The notes under the pieces are model-generated. The model was not told where the DNA came from. It worked only from the letters and a program-made list of their open reading frames with translations, and searched no databases. A program made the position numbers and the translations under genes. This document shows, piece by piece, positions 35,671 through 44,356 of a stretch of 64,000 nucleotides of DNA (positions are counted from its first letter, which is position 1; every line of letters begins with the position of its first letter). Source of the DNA: Yoonia maricola (GTDB lineage: Bacteria > Pseudomonadota > Alphaproteobacteria > Rhodobacterales > Rhodobacteraceae); NCBI RefSeq assembly GCF_002797915.1, contig NZ_PGTY01000002.1:398501-462500 (forward strand), in the 5' to 3' direction.

Positions 35671-36510
35671 ATGAGCATCACAATCCGTGGAATTGAATTT
35701 CAGGCCAACGACGACAACGACATGGGGTTGGAGTTTGTGAACCTTAGCCACCGGTTTGGCTACCAGTGCCCGAACTGGCCGTACTTTCGCGACGTTCAGA
35801 TTGAGCGGATGCATTATATGGCGAAGTCCGGTGTGCTGTCGCAGACCTTGACGCATACGATGCACGTGACCACGCACATCGACGCGCCCGCGCACGTGGT
35901 GCAGGGTACCCCGTTCATTGATGAAGTCCCGCTGCCGCATTTCTTTGGTTCTGGCCTCGTGGTCAGTATCCCCAAGAAAAAGTGGGAACAGATCACGGCT
36001 GATGATCTGGAAAAGGCCTGTGGTCACGCGATCCGCAAGAATGACGTGCTTATCATCAACACTGGCTGGCACAAACATTATGAGGACGGCGATTACTTCC
36101 CTTATTGTCCGGGTTTGGTGTCTTCGGCCGCCGAATGGATGGTTGAGAAGGGGGTCAAGGTCGTGGGTCACGATACGCAGGCCAATGATCACCCCTTGGC
36201 GACAGCGATTGGGCCGCAACGGAATGGACCTCTACTGCCGCACCTTGAGGCGGAATATAAGGAATGGTCCGGCGGTATCGGTTGGGAAGAGGCCTTTCCT
36301 GAGTGGGAGCCGGTCCACAACATTCTGTTCAACAACGGCATCCTCGGCATCGAGAACGTGGGTGGTGATCTGGACAGTGTGACAGGCAAGCGTGTCACCT
36401 TCGCGTTCTTCCCATGGAACTGGGATCGGGGTGATGGGTGCATCATCCGCCTGGTCGCGATCACCGACAAAAAGCAAGCCTACCGTATCGAGGCTGGAGA
36501 AAGCTTCTAG
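35671..36510 (+). CDS. Cyclase-family hydrolase (kynurenine formamidase/isatin hydrolase-like)
   Basis: A 279-residue member of the cyclase family, metal-dependent hydrolases of amides or lactams. The family metal motif is present as MHVTTHIDAPAHV (HxxxHxDxPxH) near residues 72-84, with a later HDTQANDHP and ENVGGDLD. Relatives include bacterial kynurenine formamidase and isatin hydrolase, so hydrolysis of an N-formyl or cyclic amide is plausible. It is the first gene of the operon; the ATG at 35671 has GGGAGGAA upstream. A longer start at 35614 is unlikely. Confidence 0.83.
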   Translation: MSITIRGIEFQANDDNDMGLEFVNLSHRFGYQCPNWPYFRDVQIERMHYMAKSGVLSQTLTHTMHVTTHIDAPAHVVQGTPFIDEVPLPHFFGSGLVVSIPKKKWEQITADDLEKACGHAIRKNDVLIINTGWHKHYEDGDYFPYCPGLVSSAAEWMVEKGVKVVGHDTQANDHPLATAIGPQRNGPLLPHLEAEYKEWSGGIGWEEAFPEWEPVHNILFNNGILGIENVGGDLDSVTGKRVTFAFFPWNWDRGDGCIIRLVAITDKKQAYRIEAGESF

Positions 36511-36571
36511 GTCTACCTCAGTGCACCGGCGTATCACCGGCGGTGCCATTGATCTTTTGGGAGGATGATCG

Positions 36572-36919
36572 ATGCTGATTAAACGTTTCGCAGATGCAGC
36601 AAAGTATGAGGCCCCCAATCATTGGGAGGTCACCGGCTTGCGCCTGCAAGGGTTCGAGGATGGCGGTCCGACCAATCAATGGGTCGGGTTTTCACAATTC
36701 CTGCCCGGCGGCGGTGCTGGCCCTGACAGTACCCCCTTCGAAAAGGTTTATGTTGTTCTTGAAGGTGAAATGACGGTCGAGATTGCCGGTGAGATCTCAA
36801 CGCTTGGCCCCATGGACAGCTGTACAATTCCGCCCGGAGAGATCCGCCGGATCGAGAACAAAACCAACCATATCTGTAAGATGTTGGTGGTCATGCCATA
36901 TCCGCCGGAGACCACCTGA
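36572..36919 (+). CDS. Cupin-domain protein
   Basis: A 115-residue single-domain cupin. The beta-barrel signature runs through FSQFLPGGGAGPDSTPFEKV and VVLEGEMTVEIAGEISTLG to CTIPPGEIRRIEN. The usual first-motif His residues are mostly missing (GPDSTPFEKVY), so metal binding may be altered; a role as isomerase, decarboxylase or sensor cannot be told apart. It follows the cyclase gene by 61 bp, has GGGAGGATGATCG before the ATG and overlaps the SDR start (TGATG). Confidence 0.8.
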   Translation: MLIKRFADAAKYEAPNHWEVTGLRLQGFEDGGPTNQWVGFSQFLPGGGAGPDSTPFEKVYVVLEGEMTVEIAGEISTLGPMDSCTIPPGEIRRIENKTNHICKMLVVMPYPPETT

Positions 36920-37716
36920 TGACCGCATTTTCAAACCCACTTGATATGTTTGCCGTCAAAGGCAAAACAGCGTTGATTACAGGCGCCTCCGGTGCATTCG
37001 GCATGGTTGCCGCGCGGGTGTTGGCTGGTGCGGGCTGCAATCTGGTTTTGGTGGCGGGAAATCAGCAGGCCTTGGATGATATTGCATCCGAATGCCGGGG
37101 CGTTGGGGTTGCGGTCACAACCGTAAACACACGTCCGATCGATGAAGGCATCTGTGCTGAGCTGGTGCAAACAGCGATTGATAGCTTTGGTGCACTTGAT
37201 ATTCTTGTCGTGGCTTCGGGCATGAACAAAGTCGCGCTGGTGAACGACATGGCACCCGAAACTTTTACCTCTGTGATGGATGCCAATGTCACCCAAAGCT
37301 GGCTGCTCGCGCGTGCTGCGGCAGGGCAGATGAAGGCCCAGGGAACGGGTGGCAAGATCGTCTTGGTCAGTTCGGCCCGTGGTCTGTTGGGCCACCCTGC
37401 GGGGTATTCGGCCTATTGCGCGTCAAAAGCCGCCGTTGATGGCATGACCAAGGCCTTGGGCTGCGAGCTTGGTCCAACCGGGATTACCGTGAATGCCATC
37501 GCACCGACGGTGTTTCGCTCTCCGCTGACACAGTGGATGTTTGAAGACACCGAAGAGGCGACGAAGGTACGCGATGGCTTCTTATCGCGGGTCCCCAAGG
37601 GACGATTGGGTGAACCGGAAGATCTGGCGGGCCCACTGTTGTTCCTCGCCTCGCAGGCGTCGGATTTTTATACGGGACACATCCTTTATGCTGATGGGGG
37701 ATATACGGCAGGATGA
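36919..37716 (+). CDS. Short-chain dehydrogenase/reductase
   Basis: A 265-residue SDR with the nucleotide-binding motif ITGASGAFGMVAARVLAGAG (residues 20-39) and the catalytic Ser and YxxxK in VLVSSARG and YSAYCASKAAVDG. The C-terminal DFYTGHILYADGGYTAG is typical of SDRs with 3-ketoacyl or gluconate-type substrates. The coenzyme pocket (VAGN after the second strand) does not settle NAD versus NADP. It overlaps the cupin stop by one base and the next start by 4 bases. Confidence 0.9.
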   Translation: MTAFSNPLDMFAVKGKTALITGASGAFGMVAARVLAGAGCNLVLVAGNQQALDDIASECRGVGVAVTTVNTRPIDEGICAELVQTAIDSFGALDILVVASGMNKVALVNDMAPETFTSVMDANVTQSWLLARAAAGQMKAQGTGGKIVLVSSARGLLGHPAGYSAYCASKAAVDGMTKALGCELGPTGITVNAIAPTVFRSPLTQWMFEDTEEATKVRDGFLSRVPKGRLGEPEDLAGPLLFLASQASDFYTGHILYADGGYTAG

Positions 37717-38642
37717 CCCGGAAGAACCAAAATATTGGGGTCATTGGGGCGGGTCTTATGGGGCACGGGATAGCGCTGACGATGGCGCGGGCAGGATACA
37801 GCGTTTGGGTCTACGACCCGACCGCAGATGTGCTGGCAAGTGTCAAAGACCGTATCGATGACAGTCTGACACTGATGGGCGTGGACGACACCAAACGTGC
37901 CGCGGCATTGGCCAATGTGCACCCGAGCGACACGCTTTCGACAGCAGTATCGGAGGCCACAGCAGTCTTTGAAGCGGCCCCTGAAAAGCTGGAACTGAAA
38001 CAAGCCATTTTTGCGCAAATTGAAGAACATGCGCCAGAACATGCGATCTTGGCGTCAAATACGTCGGTCATTCAGATCAGCAAGATCATGAAGGGGCTTT
38101 CCAGTCGTCACCGCGCCCTTGGCACCCATTGGTGGAACCCGCCTCATATGATCCCTTTGGTTGAGGTGGTGAAAACCGAATGGACTGACCCGTCAGTCGC
38201 CCAAGCCATGTATGATGTGCTGTCTGATGCGGGCAAAACACCTGTGATGGTGGAAAAAGATGTGCCCGGCTTCATCGGCAACCGGTTACAGCATGCGCTC
38301 TGGCGAGAGGCTATTTCGCTGGTGGAAAACGGCATTTGCACAGCTGAGGCTGTGGATGATGTTGTAAAGGCCAGCTTCGGACGGCGCTTGGCGGTGCTGG
38401 GACCGCTAGAGAATGCCGACCTGGTCGGGATTGAACTGACGCAAGATATCCACGCGCAGGTGCTGGCAGATTTGGAAACAACACCAGAGCCTTCGCCATA
38501 TCTGCAAAAGCTACGCGATGCGGGCCGCAGCGGCATGGCCGCGGGGGCGGGTTTTCGCGACTGGAAATTTGGCGATCTGGAGGTAACCAAGGCCCGCGTC
38601 GCGGACCATTTGAAAGAACTGGAAAAGATACTACCGGGTTAA
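37713..38642 (+). CDS. 3-hydroxyacyl-CoA dehydrogenase-family protein
   Basis: A 309-residue NAD-dependent dehydrogenase with the Rossmann motif IGVIGAGLMGHGIALTMARA, the catalytic His region GTHWWNPPHMIPLVEVV and the C-terminal-domain signature DVPGFIGNRLQHALWREA. The active-site His and Glu are present. Free-standing members act on 3-hydroxyacyl-CoAs or on free 3-hydroxy acids such as L-carnitine. Since a beta-keto acid cleavage enzyme ends the operon, oxidation of a free 3-hydroxy acid to a 3-keto acid is attractive but unproven. Confidence 0.88.
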   Translation: MTRKNQNIGVIGAGLMGHGIALTMARAGYSVWVYDPTADVLASVKDRIDDSLTLMGVDDTKRAAALANVHPSDTLSTAVSEATAVFEAAPEKLELKQAIFAQIEEHAPEHAILASNTSVIQISKIMKGLSSRHRALGTHWWNPPHMIPLVEVVKTEWTDPSVAQAMYDVLSDAGKTPVMVEKDVPGFIGNRLQHALWREAISLVENGICTAEAVDDVVKASFGRRLAVLGPLENADLVGIELTQDIHAQVLADLETTPEPSPYLQKLRDAGRSGMAAGAGFRDWKFGDLEVTKARVADHLKELEKILPG

Positions 38643-38665
38643 TCAATCTTTGGGAGGAGAACGAC

Positions 38666-39937
38666 ATGACATTGAAAACAAACAGAAGACAGCTTCTGGG
38701 GGGGATGGCGGCAACGGTCGCGGCACCGGCACTTTTGACGGCAACCCGCGCTTACGCACAGGTGCCAACTATCCGGATAGGCCACGTGAGCCCGCGCACC
38801 GGACCCTTGGCCGGTTTTGCCGAGGCTGATGACTTTATCATTGAAGGTATCCAGGCTGCATTCTCTGGCGGGATTGAGAACAACGGCAAGTCCTACAATG
38901 TCGAGATCATTTCAAAAGACAGCCAATCCAACCCCAATCGCGCGGCAGAAGTCGCGGCTGATCTTATTCTTGGCGACGAAGTCGATATCATCGTTGCGGC
39001 CTCTACACCCGACACGGTGAACCCTGTGTCCGATCAGGCGGAAATCAACGAAGTGCCCTGCATTACAACTGATTGCCCATGGCAGCCTTATTTCTTTGGC
39101 CGTAACGGCAACCCCGAAGCGGGCTTTGATTTTACATATCACTTCTTTTGGGGGTTAGAGGACGTGATCGCCAACTTCCTTGATCTTTGGGGCGGGTCAG
39201 GTGCGGCCAAGTCGATTGCGGGATTGTTCCCAAATGACGCTGACGGTAATGCGTGGGGCGACCCGGAACTGGGCTTCCCTCAGCCACTGGCCGACAACGG
39301 TTACGCATTGGTCGATCCGGGTCGCTATCAGCCGCTGAATGACGATTTTTCGAACTACATTGCCGCCTTCAAGGAGGCAGGTTGCGAGATCGTCACCGGC
39401 AATATGATCCCGCCCGATTTCGCAACATTCTGGGCACAGGCTGCACAACAGGGGTTCAGCCCGAAGGTCGTCACGATTGGGAAAGCGTTGCTTTTCCCAT
39501 CTGTCGTCGCAAGTCTTGGGGACCGCGGAAATGGCTTGACCTCGGAAATCTGGTGGAGCCCGGATCACCCGTTTAGCTCATCCGTGAATGGCGATAGCGC
39601 AAAGGCATTGGCCGATGGCTACACCACCGCAACGGGGCGCGCTTGGACACAGCCCATCGGCTTTAAACATGCGTTGTTTGAGGTGGCAGGCGATGTGATC
39701 TCGCGTGCGGCTGACCTTGATGATCCTATGGCGATTGTTGAGGCTATCAAATCCACGAATATGTCGAGCATCGTGGGGGACGTGAATTGGGCGAATGGCC
39801 CAGTTCCGAATGTCAGCAAAACGCCATTGGTCGCTGGGCAGTGGCAGAAAACTGGCGATGCCCTTGATCTTGTGATCACCACAAACGCGCAGGCACCTGA
39901 CATCCCTGTGGGCGGCGAACTGCAACTGTTGAGCTAA
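38666..39937 (+). CDS. ABC transporter substrate-binding protein, branched-chain amino-acid (HAAT) type
   Basis: A 423-residue periplasmic binding protein with a twin-arginine-like signal (NRRQLLGGMAATVAAPALLT). The mature part opens with PTIRIGHVSPRTGPLAGFAE, the LivJ-type entry strand, and continues with two lobes (NRAAEVAADLILGDEVDIIV; FATFWAQAAQQGFSPKV). It follows the dehydrogenase by 23 bp with GGGAGGAG upstream and is followed by both ATPases and both permeases, making a full importer. The ligand is not predictable; many HAAT proteins bind aromatic or dicarboxylic acids rather than amino acids. Confidence 0.9.
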   Translation: MTLKTNRRQLLGGMAATVAAPALLTATRAYAQVPTIRIGHVSPRTGPLAGFAEADDFIIEGIQAAFSGGIENNGKSYNVEIISKDSQSNPNRAAEVAADLILGDEVDIIVAASTPDTVNPVSDQAEINEVPCITTDCPWQPYFFGRNGNPEAGFDFTYHFFWGLEDVIANFLDLWGGSGAAKSIAGLFPNDADGNAWGDPELGFPQPLADNGYALVDPGRYQPLNDDFSNYIAAFKEAGCEIVTGNMIPPDFATFWAQAAQQGFSPKVVTIGKALLFPSVVASLGDRGNGLTSEIWWSPDHPFSSSVNGDSAKALADGYTTATGRAWTQPIGFKHALFEVAGDVISRAADLDDPMAIVEAIKSTNMSSIVGDVNWANGPVPNVSKTPLVAGQWQKTGDALDLVITTNAQAPDIPVGGELQLLS

Positions 39938-39947
39938 GGGGCCGGTC

Positions 39948-40676
39948 TTGTCAGCACTTCTTTCAGTCTCGGATCTCAGCAAATCCTTCGGCGCCGTCAT
40001 CGTCGCCGATGAAACGAGTTTCGAGGTCGCACAGGGGGCCGCTATTGGCATCCTTGGACCGAATGGCGCTGGCAAGACATCGCTTTTTAATTTGATCACC
40101 GGCGCGATGACACCAAATGCGGGTCGGATCACCTTTGATGGTGCCGACATCACGGCTGTCCCTGCAGCGAAGCGTTGTAAAATGGGTATCGCGCGGTCAT
40201 TTCAGGTGCCGCAACCCTTTGGCGGTATGACTGTTTTTGAAAATGCGCTGGTCGGTGCGGTGCAAGGTGCCGGACTTTCCGGGCGCGAGGCCGAAGCCCA
40301 TGTTCTGGATGTGTTAGAGGCGACGGGCCTGATGAATAAGGCGAACGTCCGCGCCGGGTCGTTGTCACTTCTTGATCGCAAAAGGCTGGAGATGGCGCGG
40401 GCTTTGGCCGCCAAGCCAAAGCTGCTGCTGTTGGATGAAATCGCTGGCGGACTGACAGATGCCGAATGCGTGGCTTTGATTGAGACAATCAAAAATGTTC
40501 ATGCCGCGGGCACGACCATTATCTGGATCGAACATGTGGTTCACGCTTTGCTGGCGGTTGTCGAGAAGCTGATTGTAATCAATTTCGGCAAAAAGATCGC
40601 CGAAGGCGCACCCAAGACCATCATGGACAGCCCCCACGTCAAAGAAATTTATCTGGGGGTTGATCCGCATGCCTGA
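39948..40676 (+). CDS. ABC transporter ATP-binding protein (LivG-like)
   Basis: A 242-residue ATPase starting at TTG, with AAGGGG 8 bases upstream. Walker A is LGPNGAGKTSLFNLITG, Walker B is KLLLLDEIAGGL and the H-loop is IIWIEHVVHAL. The ABC signature is degenerate: where LivG proteins have an (L)xxGQQRRLEIARAL pattern, this reads SLSLLDRKRLEMARAL. The other motifs are intact, so it is probably still half of a heterodimeric ATPase with the next gene, which has a canonical signature. Confidence 0.9.
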   Translation: MSALLSVSDLSKSFGAVIVADETSFEVAQGAAIGILGPNGAGKTSLFNLITGAMTPNAGRITFDGADITAVPAAKRCKMGIARSFQVPQPFGGMTVFENALVGAVQGAGLSGREAEAHVLDVLEATGLMNKANVRAGSLSLLDRKRLEMARALAAKPKLLLLDEIAGGLTDAECVALIETIKNVHAAGTTIIWIEHVVHALLAVVEKLIVINFGKKIAEGAPKTIMDSPHVKEIYLGVDPHA

Positions 40677-41379
40677 CACCTTGCTGGCCTTGAATGGATT
40701 GGATGCACACTATGGTGACTTTCAGGCGCTCTTTGGGGTGGATATGGAGGTACACGCGGGCGAGGTGATTTCCATTATCGGCGCGAATGGCGCAGGAAAA
40801 ACCACGCTTATGCGCTCAATCACGGGATTGATGCGCAATACAGCTGAGCAGATTAACCATCTTGGTCAGCCTATTGGACGGCTGCGCGCCGATCAGGTGG
40901 CGCATCGTGGTATTGCGATGGTACCCGAAGGCCGCCAGTTGTTCCCGTCACTTAGCATCGAAGAAAACCTGCTTGTCGGCGGGAAAGTAGGCCGTACAGG
41001 TCCTTGGTCCTTGTCAAAAGTCTATGACATGTTCCCCATACTTGCAGAACGGAAAGGGCAAAAGTCGATGTCCCTTTCAGGGGGCCAACAACAAATGGTC
41101 GCGATTGGGCGTGCGTTGATGGCGAACCCGGACCTGATCCTCTTTGATGAGATCAGCCTTGGCCTTGCGCCAGTTGTGATCAGCGATATTTACAAAGCGC
41201 TTCCAGACATCATCGGCGAAGGCATGACGGCCATGCTGGTCGAGCAGGATATTTCCCGCGCGTTGCAAGTTTCCTCACGGGTTTACTGCCTGCAAGAGGG
41301 GCGTGTGTCCCTTGAAGGTCGCACCGGTGACGTCAGCCGCGACGATATCACAGCCGCTTATTTTGGGGTGACAACATGA
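40669..41379 (+). CDS. ABC transporter ATP-binding protein (LivF-like)
   Basis: A 236-residue ATPase with Walker [19 protein letters not shown], a full signature [15 protein letters not shown] and Walker [14 protein letters not shown]. The ATG at 40669 overlaps the LivG stop and has GGGGG upstream; a TTG at 40660 is an alternative. It overlaps livH by 4 bases (ATGA). It pairs with the LivG-like ATPase to drive the importer. Confidence 0.92.
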   Translation: MPDTLLALNGLDAHYGDFQALFGVDMEVHAGEVISIIGANGAGKTTLMRSITGLMRNTAEQINHLGQPIGRLRADQVAHRGIAMVPEGRQLFPSLSIEENLLVGGKVGRTGPWSLSKVYDMFPILAERKGQKSMSLSGGQQQMVAIGRALMANPDLILFDEISLGLAPVVISDIYKALPDIIGEGMTAMLVEQDISRALQVSSRVYCLQEGRVSLEGRTGDVSRDDITAAYFGVTT

Positions 41380-42242
41380 TGGAATGGACCAATGCTATCG
41401 TTCAGGGCGTTCTGTTGGGGGGGCTTTATGCGCTCTTTGCGGCGGGTCTTTCGTTGATTTTTGGGGTCATGCGGCTGGTCAACATTGCCCATGGCGACCT
41501 GATCGTGTTGGCCGCCTATTTTGGGCTGACAACCTCTGTGATGTTGGGGGTTCATCCGTTTGCTGCGCTGATGGTCGTCGTGCCCTTGATGGCGGGCCTT
41601 GGTTATGTACTGCAAAGGGGGCTTTTGAACCGGACACTTGGGGACGATATTCTGCCGCCCCTTTTGGTGACGTTCGGATTGTCGGTTATCATCCAGAATG
41701 CGTTGTTAGAAAGCTATAGCTCTGATCCGCAAAAATTGAGCGGCGGCGCTATTGAAACAGCAAGTTTGCAGATCGGTGGCTTGGCCCTTGGGGTGCTGCC
41801 CCTTTTGACGTTTGGTATTGCGGTGGTCGTGATCGCGCTGTTGCAATGGATTTTTTATGCAACAAGCCTTGGCCGCGGTTTTCGCGCCGTATCCGATAAT
41901 CAGGACATCGCGCAGATCATGGGGTTCAACAAAGCCCATGTTTTTGGACTGGCGATGGCACTGGCGCTGGCAGTCACGGCGATTGCGGGCATTTTGTTGG
42001 GTATCCGTACCAGCTTTGATCCGTCAGTAGGCGGTGGTCGTCTGATCTTTGGCTTTGAGGCTGTGATCATCGGCGGTTTGGGCAATCTTTGGGGCACATT
42101 GGCCGGAGGCGTTATTCTAGGGGTCGCCCAAACCATCGGTGCCAAGATTGATCCGGGCTGGCAGCTTTTGGCAGGGCACATTGTTTTCCTTATCGTACTG
42201 GCCGTGCGTCCGAACGGATTGTTCCCGAGGGTAGATCATTGA
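41376..42242 (+). CDS. Branched-chain amino-acid-type ABC permease (LivH-like)
   Basis: A 288-residue inner-membrane permease with about eight helices. The N-terminal IVQGVLLGGLYALFAAGLSL followed by GVMRLVNIAHGDLIVLAAYF is the LivH signature. The EAA-like loop FRAVSDNQDIAQIMGFN and the later EAVIIGGLGNLWGTLAGG complete the match. It overlaps the neighbours on both sides by 4 bases, which indicates translational coupling in the transporter module. Confidence 0.93.
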   Translation: MMEWTNAIVQGVLLGGLYALFAAGLSLIFGVMRLVNIAHGDLIVLAAYFGLTTSVMLGVHPFAALMVVVPLMAGLGYVLQRGLLNRTLGDDILPPLLVTFGLSVIIQNALLESYSSDPQKLSGGAIETASLQIGGLALGVLPLLTFGIAVVVIALLQWIFYATSLGRGFRAVSDNQDIAQIMGFNKAHVFGLAMALALAVTAIAGILLGIRTSFDPSVGGGRLIFGFEAVIIGGLGNLWGTLAGGVILGVAQTIGAKIDPGWQLLAGHIVFLIVLAVRPNGLFPRVDH

Positions 42243-43261
42243 CTACAGCTTTCGTCACACGCAGTACGCGCGCCTCCCGGATTGCGATGATCATCGCAGT
42301 GCTGGCACTCATCGTTCTGGCCGCGGCCCCATGGTGGGCGGGCCGTGCGGACCTGCGCCTGATGGGCGAGATATTTTTGTACCTCGCGCTGGCCTGTCTT
42401 TGGAACTTGATGGCGGGGTATGCCGGGCTGGTGTCTGTTGGACAGCAGGCCTTTGTGGGCTTTGGTGGCTACATGCTGTTCGCGCTGACGATGTTTGGTG
42501 GGCTGCACCCTGTTGTGGCCATTCTGGCGGGCGGGGTCTTGGCCGCGATCGTATCCGTCCCGATTGCGATCCTCGTTTTTCGTTTGCGCGGGGCTTATTT
42601 TGCCATCGGCACCTGGGTGGTGGCGGAAGTCTTTCGTCTGTCTTTCGCGCAGGTATCGTCGCTTGGCGGTGGGTCTGGTTCTTCGTTGCCGGTTGATGTG
42701 GTGCGGTCTTTGGCCGACAGCCGTTCGGGCCGGGAAGCATTGGCCTATTGGCTGGCGCTGGGGGCGGCTGTTGTCGTGATTGGTGTCGTCTACGCTTTCT
42801 TGCGCACCCGGCGCGGGCTGGCTTTGACAGCGATCCGCGACAGCGAAGTAGCGGCGTCTGGCCTCGGAATTGATATCTGGCGTACCAAGCTGGAGGTCTA
42901 TGTGGTGACCTCTGCCTTCACTGCGATCATTGGCGGTCTGATCTTTCTGCAAAAGCTGCGTATCTCTCCCGATGCGGCCTTTAGCGTGAATGATTGGACC
43001 GCCTTTGTGATCTTCATTGTGGTCATTGGCGGTATTGGCACCCTCGAAGGACCGATTATCGGTACGCTGTTATTCTTCGCTTTACGTGAAACGCTTGCCG
43101 ACTATGGCACTGCTTATCTGATCGCACTTGGTGCGGTTGCCATCGTCGTCATGTTGAAAGCACCCAAAGGCGTCTGGGGCCTGATCCGAGATCGCTTTGA
43201 TATCGAACTTTTCCCGCTCAGTTATCGGGTGCGCACCCGTGACGATCATCAAGGAAACTAA
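42239..43261 (+). CDS. Branched-chain amino-acid-type ABC permease (LivM-like)
   Basis: A 340-residue permease starting at TTG inside the livH stop (TTGA). LivM features are LACLWNLMAGYAGLVSVGQQ, FVGFGGYMLFAL and the cytoplasmic coupling loop ALTAIRDSEVAASGLGID. IGGIGTLEGPIIGTLLFF precedes the last helix. It forms the membrane channel with the LivH-like protein. BKACE follows after 3 bp. Confidence 0.93.
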   Translation: MTTAFVTRSTRASRIAMIIAVLALIVLAAAPWWAGRADLRLMGEIFLYLALACLWNLMAGYAGLVSVGQQAFVGFGGYMLFALTMFGGLHPVVAILAGGVLAAIVSVPIAILVFRLRGAYFAIGTWVVAEVFRLSFAQVSSLGGGSGSSLPVDVVRSLADSRSGREALAYWLALGAAVVVIGVVYAFLRTRRGLALTAIRDSEVAASGLGIDIWRTKLEVYVVTSAFTAIIGGLIFLQKLRISPDAAFSVNDWTAFVIFIVVIGGIGTLEGPIIGTLLFFALRETLADYGTAYLIALGAVAIVVMLKAPKGVWGLIRDRFDIELFPLSYRVRTRDDHQGN

Positions 43262-43264
43262 GCC

Positions 43265-44203
43265 ATGGCACGTCAGCAGAAAACCATCATCACTTGCGCT
43301 GTAACCGGGGCGATCCATACCCCGACCATGTCAGACGCCCTGCCTTACACCTACGACGACATCGCAGCCCAAGCGATAGACGCAGCAGAGGCCGGCGCGT
43401 CGATCCTGCATTTGCACGCGCGCGACAACGAGACAGGTGCCCCTTCGGTGAACACCGATGATTTCGCGCCGTTCCTGCCGCGGATCAAGCAAGCGACAGA
43501 TGCGGTGGTGAACATATCAACGGGTGGTTCCCTCACCTTGTCGATCCAGGACCGGATCAATCCAGCCGCAACATTCAGTGCTGAGATGTGTTCGATGAAC
43601 ATGGGGTCGATGAATTTCTCGTTTCATCCGTTGGCAAAACGGTACGGAGACGACGATTGGAAATTTGATTGGGAAAAGGAATATGTCGCGAACTCTGATG
43701 GCAATATATTTCGCAATACCTTCCGCGACATCGCGGAAGCGGCCAAAACGCTTGCGCCCCATGATATCAAATTTGAACATGAATGCTATGATGTAGGGCA
43801 TCTTTATAACCTGAAGTTCTGCATGGATATCGGACTTTTCAAAGCGCCGATCTTTGTTCAGTTCGTGATGGGTATTCTGGGGGGTATCGGCGCGGATATC
43901 GACAACCTTGTTTTCATGAAAAAGACGGCAGACAAGCTGTTCGGCGATGACTACCGCTGGTCGATCCTTGCCGCCGGGGCCTCGCAAATTCCGATGGCGA
44001 CAACGGCCAGCCAGATGGGCGGGCATGTGCGGGTCGGTTTGGAAGACAGCTTGTTTATCAAACGCGGCGAATTGGCAGAAAGCAACGCCCAGCAAGTCGC
44101 CAAAATCCGGCGTATTGTCGAAGACCTCGGCTCAGCTATCGCGACACCTGACGAAGCGCGCGAGATACTTGATCTCAAAGGCGGTGACCGCGTGAATTTC
44201 TAA
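43265..44203 (+). CDS. Beta-keto acid cleavage enzyme (BKACE, formerly DUF849)
   Basis: A 312-residue zinc-dependent TIM-barrel enzyme of the 3-keto-5-aminohexanoate cleavage family: a 3-keto acid plus acetyl-CoA gives acetoacetyl-CoA and a shortened product. Family marks are ITCAVTGAIHTPTMSD, the zinc-binding ILHLHARDNETGAPS, VNISTGGS, the SMNMGSMNFS strand and the C-terminal MATTASQMGGHVRVGLEDS. It is the last gene of the operon and gives the best clue to its chemistry. Known subgroups act on lysine-derived keto acids, dehydrocarnitine or beta-keto adipate; I cannot tell which applies. Confidence 0.92.
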   Translation: MARQQKTIITCAVTGAIHTPTMSDALPYTYDDIAAQAIDAAEAGASILHLHARDNETGAPSVNTDDFAPFLPRIKQATDAVVNISTGGSLTLSIQDRINPAATFSAEMCSMNMGSMNFSFHPLAKRYGDDDWKFDWEKEYVANSDGNIFRNTFRDIAEAAKTLAPHDIKFEHECYDVGHLYNLKFCMDIGLFKAPIFVQFVMGILGGIGADIDNLVFMKKTADKLFGDDYRWSILAAGASQIPMATTASQMGGHVRVGLEDSLFIKRGELAESNAQQVAKIRRIVEDLGSAIATPDEAREILDLKGGDRVNF

Positions 44204-44310
44204 AGTGGTCTTAGCTGTCGGGTTCCCTTGTGGGACAGCGTCAGAACGATAGCATTTCGGCTTTGATTTGAGATGTCTGTTGTAAATACCGCTGAGGGTG
44301 CAGATTGAAC

Positions 44311-44332
44311 GGCGCCCCGCTATTGGGGCACC
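44311..44332 (-). terminator. Possible terminator for the PPC-like gene
   Basis: An 8-bp GC-rich stem (GGTGCCCC / GGGGCGCC on the minus strand, one G-U pair) with a 6-base loop lies 25 bases after the stop of the minus-strand gene. The T-run is weak, so the role is uncertain. The rest of the 150-bp gap to BKACE shows nothing clear. Confidence 0.4.
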
Positions 44333-44356
44333 GTCGCTTCATATGTTGATCGCGGC

